Below, piece by piece: positions 8,627 to 16,974 of a stretch of DNA of 64,000 nucleotides. Position numbers and translations under genes: made by a program. The DNA is taken from positions 248,001 to 312,000 of the forward strand of contig NZ_JACSPZ010000002.1 of NCBI RefSeq assembly GCF_014836905.1, given 5' to 3'. A model generated the notes under the pieces. It was given only the letters and a program-made list of their open reading frames with translations, ran no database searches and was not told the DNA's origin. Position 1 is the first letter of the stretch. Every line of letters starts with the position of its first letter. This DNA is from Solibacillus faecavium (GTDB taxonomy: Bacteria > Bacillota > Bacilli > Bacillales_A > Planococcaceae).

Positions 8627-8848
8627 CCTAAATAAGTGAGAAACGGTTTATTAATTACTATTTTGCAAGACTCACGGAAAATTCGCTTCAAAAAATGGTT
8701 TAATTTCATTAGCAAATGGAACAAAAGTTGATTTCTGCGATGTATATATGTTTAGTAATACTGCAAGATGTGAAAAGGTAAAGGTAATAACATCATATAG
8801 AGTAGCTGGACAAGTTGAATCGTGAATGCGAAAAGGGGAGGAAAAACA

Positions 8849-10156
8849 ATGACGAAGGTTTCGTGGTCAAGATTAATGTTCTTTACAATGCTGATTTTTG
8901 TATTGGCTTTAGCAGCATGTGGCAATGATGATACTACAGACGAAGAATCAACTAATGACTCGGATGCTGCAACAGAAGAAAGCGCTGATGAAAGTACAGA
9001 TACAAATACAAGTGCAGAATCTGAACCAAAAGTTACTAAGTTTGAACCAGCATTTCAAGAACAAACAAGAGCACCTAAAGTAGTGACTGAAACAGAACTT
9101 GATGTGGAAGTTGTAGTTGAAGGTCTTGGCGTGTCTTGGGGGATGGTTGAGTTTGATACAAACCGTTTACTTGTTACACAAAGAGAATCAGCAGAACTTC
9201 TTATTATAAACCTTGAAGATGGCTCTGTTTCAGATCCAATCGAAGGTACACCCGAAGTAAATAATGAAGGTCAAGGTGGTTTACTTGATGTAACCATTGC
9301 ACCTGATTTCGACGAATCAAGATTAGTATTTATGACGTTTTCTCAAGATATTGAAGGTGGTACTGTCACTGCTGTCGGTAAAGGCGTTTTATCAGAAGAT
9401 GAAGCCTCACTTGAAGACTTTGAAGTAATATTCCAAGCAGTACCAGCATATGATGGAGCCTTACACTATGGTGGACGTATTATCTTTGATGATGATGGCA
9501 ACCTATTCTTAACAACTGGAGAACGTTCAGATGATCCAATTCGTGAACGTGCACAAGACTTAGATGCTTACTTAGGTAAAGTAATTCACATTACACAAGA
9601 TGGAGAAGCAGTAGACACGAATCCATTTATTGAAGATGAAGATGCACTAGATGGTATTTATAGCTACGGTCACCGTAATATTCAAGGTGTAGACTTCCAT
9701 CCTGAAACAGGAGACTTATGGACTGTTGAATTCGGTCCACAAGCTGGGGATGAACTGAATATTATTAAACCAGGTTCTAACTATGGATGGCCAATTGTTT
9801 CTTATGGTATCGAGTACACTGGTGATTTAGTAAATGATGGTATTTCAGAACACGAGGAGCAAGGCTTTGTTGAACCAGTATATTACTGGGATCCAACAAG
9901 TGCACCAAGTGGTATGTCATTCTATGATAACGACACAATTCCTGAATGGAAGAACAACTTGTTCATCGGTGGTTTAGCGCCGAACTATATTGTACGTGTC
10001 GTTATTGAAAATGGTCTCGTCGTTGGAGAAGAACGTCTATTAACTGAAGAAGCCCAACGTTTCCGTGATATTCTTGTAACTGAGGATGGCGCGCTTATTG
10101 CAAGCACTGATGGCGGTATGATTTATAAGATTTCTGCAGCAGGTGAAGGTGACTAA
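8849..10156 (+). CDS. PQQ-dependent sugar dehydrogenase-like lipoprotein
   Basis: A 435-residue exported lipoprotein. After a basic N-terminus and hydrophobic stretch the lipobox is LALAAC, followed by a 40-residue acidic Asp/Ser/Thr linker. The rest has the glucose/sorbosone dehydrogenase beta-propeller motifs: GLGVSWGMVEF, GQGGLLDVTIAPDF, LHYGGRIIFDDDGNLFLTTGER, YGHRNIQGVDFHPETGDLW and GPQAGDELNIIKPGSNYGWP. Such proteins oxidise sugars using PQQ or a related quinone outside the membrane. No PQQ synthesis genes are in this window. GGGGAGG (8835-8841) places the start at 8849, not the earlier in-frame codon at 8822. Confidence 0.9.
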   Translation: MTKVSWSRLMFFTMLIFVLALAACGNDDTTDEESTNDSDAATEESADESTDTNTSAESEPKVTKFEPAFQEQTRAPKVVTETELDVEVVVEGLGVSWGMVEFDTNRLLVTQRESAELLIINLEDGSVSDPIEGTPEVNNEGQGGLLDVTIAPDFDESRLVFMTFSQDIEGGTVTAVGKGVLSEDEASLEDFEVIFQAVPAYDGALHYGGRIIFDDDGNLFLTTGERSDDPIRERAQDLDAYLGKVIHITQDGEAVDTNPFIEDEDALDGIYSYGHRNIQGVDFHPETGDLWTVEFGPQAGDELNIIKPGSNYGWPIVSYGIEYTGDLVNDGISEHEEQGFVEPVYYWDPTSAPSGMSFYDNDTIPEWKNNLFIGGLAPNYIVRVVIENGLVVGEERLLTEEAQRFRDILVTEDGALIASTDGGMIYKISAAGEGD

Positions 10157-10249
10157 GTTGAAGGCGAAAACACTGAATAATTTATTATTCTCTAAAAGCA
10201 CCCAACCTTATGTCAATGTCATTAACTTAAAGCGCTTGACAATATTAAC

Positions 10250-10293
10250 GAAGCAGGCATTCATGGAAATCCATGAATGCCTGCTTCTTTTTT
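10250..10293 (+). terminator. strong intrinsic terminator
   Basis: A 17-bp perfect stem, GAAGCAGGCATTCATGG and its complement, with a 4-base loop, is followed by six T. It terminates the sugar dehydrogenase gene and runs through an overlapping ORF that is therefore unlikely to be real upstream of this point. Confidence 0.9.
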
Positions 10294-10352
10294 ACTGCCT
10301 GTGCAGTCCTCGATATACCCATGCAGTATTTTATTTTATTTTAGAAAGTTTA

Positions 10353-10490
10353 ATGATTGAATTTGGCCAAAATGATTATAATATTCAGCATATTCCACAA
10401 GAGGAACTACAAAGATTAATTATCGAATTAGGCTATTTAGAGTGGGAAATAGATGATAGACATGTGTTAATTGCTGAAATGGCTGGTTAA
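10353..10490 (+). CDS. possible 45-residue protein or gene remnant
   Basis: An ATG at 10353 opens MIEFGQNDYNIQHIPQEELQ and continues as a plausible acidic helical protein ending IAEMAG. There is no convincing ribosome site, and the frame continues upstream through a terminator. It could be the tail of a decayed gene. No family recognised. Confidence 0.25.
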   Translation: MIEFGQNDYNIQHIPQEELQRLIIELGYLEWEIDDRHVLIAEMAG

Positions 10491-11158
10491 ACTAATCTTA
10501 TACAATTATTTGTAACTATGACGAAGATATTAGTAACAAAACAAATCTAGATAAGGTGAAGAGAATCGAATCAAAGGGAATAAAAGCTTTTAAAATCATA
10601 CTCATAGCAACAGAATGTATGATCAGAGTAATTTTTTTCATTTTGAATGTTCAACAGAAAATCGTCGATTGCTATTTTTAGATCCAATATTAAATCTCCA
10701 GATAAAATGTATTAAAAGCTAACGCATTATCTGTAAAAACATACACAACTTATCGTTCAAAAGGAGATTATCGTTCACATGAAAAAGACAAATTATCAGG
10801 AACGTCACAAAAAATTATAGGGAATATCATCGATGATCTTTTTATAGGATTAGAAATTAGGGACACGGTCATAATATATATTATAGGAAGTTACATCTCG
10901 TTTCAAAAGTATACTTATAACAGTGAGACGAAATGCGAAATTAAGCCTTGAGTTAGTTGAATTTATTTTAAGTCTAAATCCAGCTAACTCAAGGCGTATT
11001 TTAATGAAATAAATATTTAATTGTATATACTTTTTTAACAATTAAATTTAACTTTCAATTTATACGCAGCATTACTTTAGAATCTAGTCAACTTAATATA
11101 AAAAATATAAAGTTATAGAACTTCGAGCTGCTGGAACAAACTTTCTTGATCATTTTCA
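10491..11158. other. 668-bp gene-poor stretch
   Basis: AT-rich DNA with only short broken frames. Isolated features are an AAAGGAG followed by a very short frame near 10760-10820 (MKKTNYQERHKKL) and a 12-bp perfect hairpin at 10945-10995. It may be the remains of lost accessory genes. I see no intact gene. Confidence 0.5.
10945..10999. terminator. hairpin, probable terminator
   Basis: GCCTTGAGTTAG (10945-10956) and its exact complement (10984-10995) flank a 27-base AT-rich loop, followed by GTATTTT. The gene it serves is not clear. Confidence 0.45.
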
Positions 11159-11611
11159 TCAAGTGGCTTGCTGATCTTTAATAACTAGCATATTTGATTC
11201 GTCGAATTCCCAATCTTCTCCGTAAGCAACTTCCCAATAGTAGCCGTCAAGATCCGTGAAATATCCACCGTAACCGCCCCAATCATTCTTTTTAGGCTCT
11301 TTATGAACGGTTGCGCCTGATAATTTTGCTTTATTAATAATTTCATCTACTTCATCAATTGATTTTGCATTATAAGCGAGTGTAATTCCTGAAAAACCAC
11401 TTGAAATAGCTGGCGGATTCTCTTTATTAATATCTTTTGCAAGCTCATCCAATGGATACAATGCAATTTTTGTCCCTTCATTTTTGAAGAAAATAATGGA
11501 AGGAGCAGATTCTGTTCCTCTAATCGATGTATGAAATCCTAGACTTTTAAAAAAATTATGAGACTTTACAATATCTTTTGTTCCGAGTGTTATAAGATTT
11601 AATCTATTCAT
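11159..11611 (-). CDS. VOC family (glyoxalase-fold) protein
   Basis: A 150-residue protein of the vicinal-oxygen-chelate fold: MNRLNLITLGTKDIVKSHNF at the N-terminus, and WGGYGGYFTDLDGYYWEVAYG near the C-terminus, the typical last strand with its acidic ligand. Two beta-alpha-beta modules are visible. GGGGGA just upstream of the ATG at 11611 decides the start over an earlier codon. Members include glyoxalases, dioxygenases and antibiotic-binding proteins, and nothing here shows which. It stands alone. Confidence 0.85.
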   Translation of the reverse strand: MNRLNLITLGTKDIVKSHNFFKSLGFHTSIRGTESAPSIIFFKNEGTKIALYPLDELAKDINKENPPAISSGFSGITLAYNAKSIDEVDEIINKAKLSGATVHKEPKKNDWGGYGGYFTDLDGYYWEVAYGEDWEFDESNMLVIKDQQAT

Positions 11612-11689
11612 AGTTATCCCCCGTTTTTGATACATTTAATATTGTATTTCAACATTCTTTCTAAAAATCCTGTCTTCATTCGACATTAG

Positions 11690-13204
11690 CTATTTATTTT
11701 TGATTTGTATCAGCAAGCTACGGGAAACATCAATACTAATACTTTTGTCAAAAACAGTTATTTGCTTATCCAATTTTTTTTCTAAAGCTGGGATATATGC
11801 CTTTATAAAGGATAATGGCAAGACTAATTTTGCTGATTCCTTAAATTGAACCGGTTTGCGATTCGTAGTCATTTGCAGCTGGATACCTTTATTTAACTCC
11901 AACGACACTGTTAACTGCCTAATTGGCTCGTTGATGTACAATTCGACTCCATCCGCGCTCTTGAATGCGATTAGATCCTCCGTATTACTGTTAAACGTTG
12001 CAAGATAACTATCACCAAGAGACATCATGGAAATGTTCGTATACCGCGCATCGTCAAATTCAGCTATTTGAAGACTTTCAGTTACATCCACAGCCGTTTC
12101 GATTGCAATCATTTCCTGACTTCCATTCGCATACGTCACAACAAGCTCATTGGTTGTTTTATGTATCGCATGTATCGGGTCCGTACTACATTTCGTTAAT
12201 TCAGCCGTTTTAGCATCATATGTATAAAGTGTAGCCCCGTCAGAATGATTCACCAAATACACAAGCTCGTTCGCATATGTACAATATTGAACACGAATAT
12301 CAGTAAGCTTTCTCGTTTGCAAAGTTAGCGGATCCATCGCTGTCAAATAAGCCGTCTTAGGATGCGGATAAATAAGCAGATCACCAGCAATACACACATC
12401 ATATAGATGATGTATCGCGTTAAACCGTTCGCTTGTACATGGTGGATACAGATCCAAGTCCCATTGATGATTTTTGGCAATTTGTTCATCAGTCAACAAA
12501 AAATAACGATATCGAATTTCATGATGTTCCAACACATGGCCAATATCATTCCATGTAACATCTATGTGATACCATTGTCCGTCAATCTCGACCATATTCC
12601 ACGCATGACCGGCATCTCCTTCCCCGTCAGCCTTCCCTATTACATAATGACAAGGAATCTTAAGTACTTCCATCATCTTTTCAAATAGCAGCGCATACGC
12701 CATACAAACACCGCGCTTTTCTGCCATAAACGTCGCAACCGAAAATGGAGACCCTTTTGTATGAAGTTCATAGCTATAGGTTCTAACAATATAATCATGT
12801 ATCTCGATCACTTTTTGAAGTGCAGACATGTTAGGTGTAGTAATATCCTGCAGCACCGATTCAATTTCTTCAAGCATCTGTTTTTCATCTTTCCGATTCA
12901 TTCGGTAACTTAGTGTAAAATCCACCTTCACACGATTTTTGGACAAACTGCGATAACGATAACTACGATTAGCACAATGCTGTGTATAAAATGCCTTATA
13001 CAAATGACTTTGTTCAAATGCATCATCCAGTATTTCATGCAATGGCTTTGGTAGATGTCCATTAATAATAAGAGAAAACTGTTTATCTAACCGTTCCATA
13101 TGCATCGTTAACACTGCAAGTAGCTCGTCATACGTAATTGTCGTTGTTTTAATGGATCCTCCTTTTTGTATAAATGCTTCATAACTTATAAAATAACTTT
13201 TCAA
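11690..13204 (-). CDS. transglutaminase-like protein
   Basis: A 504-residue protein with a transglutaminase-like core at about residues 125-225. The triad is visible as Cys167 (GVCMAYA), His200 (DAGHAWNMVEI) and Asp215 (WYHIDVTWND). These cores act as cysteine peptidases or cross-linking enzymes. The N-terminal 120 residues are helical, and the C-terminal 280 are beta-rich with repeated YTYDAKT-like segments, perhaps a propeller. No signal peptide is seen. The start is TTG with GAGG 7 bases upstream. It begins ten bases after the GNAT stop, so the two form an operon. Confidence 0.8.
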   Translation of the reverse strand: MKSYFISYEAFIQKGGSIKTTTITYDELLAVLTMHMERLDKQFSLIINGHLPKPLHEILDDAFEQSHLYKAFYTQHCANRSYRYRSLSKNRVKVDFTLSYRMNRKDEKQMLEEIESVLQDITTPNMSALQKVIEIHDYIVRTYSYELHTKGSPFSVATFMAEKRGVCMAYALLFEKMMEVLKIPCHYVIGKADGEGDAGHAWNMVEIDGQWYHIDVTWNDIGHVLEHHEIRYRYFLLTDEQIAKNHQWDLDLYPPCTSERFNAIHHLYDVCIAGDLLIYPHPKTAYLTAMDPLTLQTRKLTDIRVQYCTYANELVYLVNHSDGATLYTYDAKTAELTKCSTDPIHAIHKTTNELVVTYANGSQEMIAIETAVDVTESLQIAEFDDARYTNISMMSLGDSYLATFNSNTEDLIAFKSADGVELYINEPIRQLTVSLELNKGIQLQMTTNRKPVQFKESAKLVLPLSFIKAYIPALEKKLDKQITVFDKSISIDVSRSLLIQIKNK

Positions 13205-13214
13205 TTTTTATTCC

Positions 13215-13733
13215 TCATTCAATTTCATTTTCTATTACATAAATTTCAACAGACTTACCTTCCATCGTAATTACCTTTTCAAGCTTCATTCCATTTTTAA
13301 GGGCAATTTGCTTTGAGCCTGTATTCCCTACCTGAATTGCCGATACATACCGTTCCAAATACATTTCTTCATTTGCATACTGCTTTAATGCCCGTGCCGC
13401 TTCGAAACCATACCCTTCCTGCCAATAGTCTGGTGCTATCCAGTAACCGAGCTCCATCTCGAAAGCATCATCTATAATTTGTGCAACTAAACCAGCATGT
13501 CCTATGAACTCCCCTGTTTCTTTATGCATCAGTTTATGTAATCCATAATCACCAAAGTTTTTATATTGTTCCAGCATACGTTCAATTAAATGCTTAGCAT
13601 AGGTTTGATCCTTTACGTTGCCGTCTCCGATATACTTCATTACCCGCTCGTCCATTACAAGTGCTGTTACTAAATCTAAATCATCTAAAGTATATTGTTC
13701 AAATCGTAAACGTTCCGTCGTAATAGTTAACAT
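13215..13733 (-). CDS. GNAT family N-acetyltransferase (RimJ/RimL type)
   Basis: A 172-residue acetyltransferase. It begins MLTITTERLRFEQYTLDDLD, the usual opening of the RimJ/RimL group, and has FEMELGYWIAPDYWQEGYGFEAARALKQYA, containing the acetyl-CoA site (WQEGYG, where Q/RxxGxG/A is usual), and VGNTGSKQIALKNGMKLEKV near the end. The acceptor is unknown. It is the first gene of a two-gene unit with the transglutaminase-like protein. Confidence 0.87.
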   Translation of the reverse strand: MLTITTERLRFEQYTLDDLDLVTALVMDERVMKYIGDGNVKDQTYAKHLIERMLEQYKNFGDYGLHKLMHKETGEFIGHAGLVAQIIDDAFEMELGYWIAPDYWQEGYGFEAARALKQYANEEMYLERYVSAIQVGNTGSKQIALKNGMKLEKVITMEGKSVEIYVIENEIE

Positions 13734-14185
13734 ACTTCTCCACCTTTATATTAAATTTTTGCTCGTCATTTAAAAAAACACGGGTTATTATAAATAAAAT
13801 ATCAAATTATTATCATTTTAACTGCACGTTCTCCAAAAAATAACATTATTTTTTACATCTACTGTTCTTATCATAACATCCCTATGAAAAGAAAATTTTC
13901 TTATTTTTATTAATATCAAAATTTTATCATTTTATAGTTGTTATAGTACAAACTAAGTGTTCATTGTTTCAATTAGCATCATCTATTATATTAGAGTAAT
14001 GAAATACAATATCTTGCTTTATGTATATATTTTTCTTATTAAATTTTGTTTTTTGTAAATTATGAAATCAAAATAATATTTCCATTACATATCAACTGAT
14101 AAAACCACAAGGATTTTCTCCAAAAAACTTATTAATTCTACTTCATACTAGGTCAGATGATTTTAATTATTCAGAAAAAATGTTA

Positions 14186-14214
14186 TTGCATTATAAAGAA
14201 TTCCCTCTTACAAT
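14186..14214 (+). promoter_or_regulatory. sigma-A promoter of the first symporter operon
   Basis: TTGCAT at 14186-14191 and TACAAT at 14209-14214 are separated by exactly 17 bases. The expected start point is near 14221. The preceding 450 bases between genes are AT-rich with no gene. Confidence 0.6.
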
Positions 14215-14220
14215 GATTAC

Positions 14221-14234
14221 TATTAACGGTTTCA
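14221..14234 (-). promoter_or_regulatory. candidate cre (CcpA) site
   Basis: The minus strand reads TGAAACCGTTAATA, one base off the Bacillus cre consensus TGWAANCGNTNWCA. It lies at the predicted transcription start of the acetate-permease-type operon, a position where CcpA would repress. This fits glucose repression of organic-acid uptake. Confidence 0.5.
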
Positions 14235-14286
14235 GAAAGTAATATTCCGTTTAAAACAGAATAATAATTCATAAGGGGGAATTACG

Positions 14287-14631
14287 TTGGGCAATTCAGG
14301 GGAGAAATACTCAGCGAAACACGATGCAATCAACTATGATGCAATCGATCGTATGGAAACATTTAATCAATTTGTAAAGAAGAAAAACACATTTTTATTC
14401 GGTATAACTATAACATTTTTGACATTTTACATCTTATTACCGGTTTTGGCGTTTACACCTGTGTTACAACAGAAAGCGATCGGTAGTATAACATGGGTTT
14501 GGGTTTATTCACTTGCCTTATTTATAATGACAATCGTGCTTTGTACACTTTACGTAAAAATGGCAGCAAAGTTTGATAAAACTGCAGCTGCTGTTTTACA
14601 GGAATATAAAAAGGCAGGTGCGCAACAATGA
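14287..14631 (+). CDS. DUF485 membrane protein (YjcH/YwcB type), copy 1
   Basis: A 114-residue protein with two TM segments (about 39-60 and 73-95) and short charged ends. The pattern KKKNTFLFGITITFLTFYILLP and IGSITWVWVYSLALFIMTI is DUF485, the small companion of sodium/acetate symporters (yjcH-actP in E. coli, ywcB-ywcA in B. subtilis). The start is TTG with ATAAGGGGGA upstream. Its stop overlaps the symporter start by four bases (ATGA), showing translational coupling. Probably an accessory subunit. Confidence 0.87.
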   Translation: MGNSGEKYSAKHDAINYDAIDRMETFNQFVKKKNTFLFGITITFLTFYILLPVLAFTPVLQQKAIGSITWVWVYSLALFIMTIVLCTLYVKMAAKFDKTAAAVLQEYKKAGAQQ

Positions 14632-16178
14632 ATTTAGTGTCAGCAAGTTTCTTTCTAGGGATTGTCGGTTTAACATTAATAGTTACATATATTGCAGCAA
14701 AAAGAACTTCATCTGCAAGTGACTTCTACACAGCCGGTGGTGGGTTAAAAGGTTGGCAAAACGGATTTGCCATTGCTGGGGACTATTTATCGGCAGCTGC
14801 GTTTTTAGGGGTATCCGGTGCCATTGCATTAACGGGCTTTGATGGCTTCTTCTTCTCTGTCGGTTATGTAGTAGCAAATTTAGTTCTTCTATATATAATT
14901 GCAGAACCGATGCGTAATTTAGGTCGCTACACTTTAGCGGATATGCTGACAGCACGTTTCAATGAAAAGCGAATTCGTGGGGTTGCTGCGACAGGAACTA
15001 TTATTATCGTAATTTTATATATGATTGCACAATTAGTAGGTGCAGGTGCATTAATTAAACTGTTATTCGGTATTGAGTATTGGTTAGCCGTTCTTATTGT
15101 TGGAGTTATGATGACTACATACGTATTATTCGGTGGAATGACAGCGACTAGTTGGGTTCAGATTATTAAAGCAGGTCTATTATTATTCGGTACAACATTG
15201 TTGGCATTTTTAGTATTTGCCAAGTTTGATTTTAATTTAGTGAAAATGTTCGATACAGTAAGTACAAATTACGGGGATCAGTATTTAGTGCCAGGCGTTA
15301 AATATACTTCGACAATTGATTCAGTATCGATGATGCTTGCATTAGTGTTGGGTACATCCGGTTTACCGCATATTTTAATGCGATTCTTCACGGTTAAGGA
15401 TGCTAAAACGGCACGTCAATCAATCTCTTGGACTACTTGGATAACAGCTATTTTCTTCTCGTTAACGATTTTCCTAGGCTTTGGTGCGATGCATTTCGTA
15501 GGATTTGATGCCATTATTGCGGAAAACTCTGCAGGTAATACAGCTGCACCACTATTAGCTGAGTTTTTAGGCGGCAATATTTTATTATCATTTATTTGTG
15601 CCGTTGCCTTTGCAACAATTTTAGCAGTCGTATCTGGACTAGTATTAACAGGTGCTTCTGCCATTTCACATGATATTTATGGTGAAATCTTAAATGATGG
15701 TAAATTAACAGAGAAACAGCAAGTACTAGCTGCTCGAATCGGTTCTATTTCAATTGCAGTAATTTCTATTCTATTAGCATTATTTGCACAAAGCTTAAAC
15801 GTATCGTTCTTAGTGTCATTTGCTTTCTGTATTGGTGCTTCTGCAAACTTACCGGTTATTCTTTACACAATCTACTGGAAAAAGTTCAATGCCAATGGTG
15901 CGGTTGCTGCAATGGTAACAGGTTTGGTTTCATGTTTAGTATTAGGTGCGCTTGGACCAAACATTTGGAGCCCGACAGGTAATGCTATCTTTGTAGGGGA
16001 ACCACTTGTAAACTTGGCAGTACCAGCAATTATCACTATCCCACTTAGCTTCTTTGCAGGTTATTTAGGCTCTATATTAACGGCAAATAAAGTTGAACAG
16101 GCAGAAGCAGAACGAATTTATAAAGAAATTCGCGTAAAAGCACATACAGGCGTTTCTGTGCAGGATGTTTCACATTAA
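14628..16178 (+). CDS. sodium/solute symporter, acetate permease (ActP/YwcA) type, copy 1
   Basis: A 516-residue SSS-family carrier with about thirteen TM segments. Typical motifs are AAKRTSSASDFYTAGGGLKGWQNGFAIAGDYLSAAAFLG, the sodium-binding GLPHILMRFFTVKDAKTAR, and ASAISHDIYGEIL. It should import acetate or a related short organic acid with sodium. The exact substrate is inferred from the pairing with DUF485. It is coupled to the DUF485 gene and followed by a terminator. Very similar to the second copy at 16975-18528. Confidence 0.9.
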   Translation: MNLVSASFFLGIVGLTLIVTYIAAKRTSSASDFYTAGGGLKGWQNGFAIAGDYLSAAAFLGVSGAIALTGFDGFFFSVGYVVANLVLLYIIAEPMRNLGRYTLADMLTARFNEKRIRGVAATGTIIIVILYMIAQLVGAGALIKLLFGIEYWLAVLIVGVMMTTYVLFGGMTATSWVQIIKAGLLLFGTTLLAFLVFAKFDFNLVKMFDTVSTNYGDQYLVPGVKYTSTIDSVSMMLALVLGTSGLPHILMRFFTVKDAKTARQSISWTTWITAIFFSLTIFLGFGAMHFVGFDAIIAENSAGNTAAPLLAEFLGGNILLSFICAVAFATILAVVSGLVLTGASAISHDIYGEILNDGKLTEKQQVLAARIGSISIAVISILLALFAQSLNVSFLVSFAFCIGASANLPVILYTIYWKKFNANGAVAAMVTGLVSCLVLGALGPNIWSPTGNAIFVGEPLVNLAVPAIITIPLSFFAGYLGSILTANKVEQAEAERIYKEIRVKAHTGVSVQDVSH

Positions 16179-16204
16179 CTTTTATTAAGTTACAAATAAA
16201 TATA

Positions 16205-16247
16205 AAAAACTGTCCCGAAATTTTTACGTTTCTAGGACAGTTTTTTA
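16205..16247 (+). terminator. intrinsic terminator
   Basis: AAAACTGTCC and GGACAGTTTT arms with a loop of about 15 bases, then a T-run. Separates the two symporter units. Confidence 0.85.
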
Positions 16248-16549
16248 CTTTTTATACCATTTAACTTATGAATATAACTTTCTGAATAAACAGAAAATCG
16301 TTTTTTGAAAAGTAAATTGTTTTTCGAATATTACTATTTCTTATAAAAACATATAATATTTTCTTATCATAAATTTCAATGAAATAGCAAAACCCCCTTT
16401 TCAATATTCTTCGCAAAACATTGATTTATCTAGCTTTCTATACATTAAACGAATTTCAAATAACAAGAAAATGATTTGTTATGTATCTTTTTTTCTCTAT
16501 TAAACTTATTTTTTAAAAAAGTTTTTTTACATAATTTCTTTAAAAAGTA

Positions 16550-16578
16550 TTGCAATTTTGTTACAGCTAAAATAGAAT
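16550..16578 (+). promoter_or_regulatory. promoter of the second symporter operon
   Basis: TTGCAA at 16550-16555 and TAGAAT at 16573-16578, spacing 17. I see no cre match at this start site, unlike the first unit. The rest of the 470-base gap is AT-rich and empty apart from the terminator. Confidence 0.55.
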
Positions 16579-16651
16579 GAAAATGTAAATTCCTAATAGA
16601 GAATTTTACGTACACGAAGCAGTAATATTAATCACAAACGGGGGTATGTTT

Positions 16652-16972
16652 ATGGGGAATAATCAAAAGCCAATAATTGATTATGAAAGAATCGCATCAC
16701 AGCAATCATTTAAGCAGCTTGCGAAGAAAAAGAATTTATTTCTATGGACAATGACGGCAATCTTCTTAGCACTTTATATGTTATTACCAATCTTGACGTC
16801 ATTCACTGAAATTCTACATCAAAAAGCAATCGGCAACATTACATGGGTTTGGATTTATTCAGCTGGTCTATTCATCATGACATGGAGCTTCGCACACTTC
16901 TATGTAGCACGTGCAAACAAGTTTGATAAAGAAGCGAAATCAATCATTGCAGAATATGAAGGAGGTCGCTAA
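16652..16972 (+). CDS. DUF485 membrane protein, copy 2
   Basis: A 106-residue paralogue of the 14287 protein: KKKNLFLWTMTAIFLALYML and IGNITWVWIYSAGLFIMTWS give the same two-TM layout. CGGGGGT (16639-16645) is six to seven bases from the ATG at 16652; an ATG at 16646 abuts the ribosome site. It ends two bases before the symporter ATG. Probably an accessory subunit of the paired carrier. Confidence 0.87.
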   Translation: MGNNQKPIIDYERIASQQSFKQLAKKKNLFLWTMTAIFLALYMLLPILTSFTEILHQKAIGNITWVWIYSAGLFIMTWSFAHFYVARANKFDKEAKSIIAEYEGGR

Positions 16973-16974
16973 TT

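Noticed and set aside
10143-10352. Upstream part of the 115-codon ORF
   Set aside because: It overlaps the end of the sugar dehydrogenase gene and runs through a 17-bp terminator stem. Only its last 45 codons could be real.
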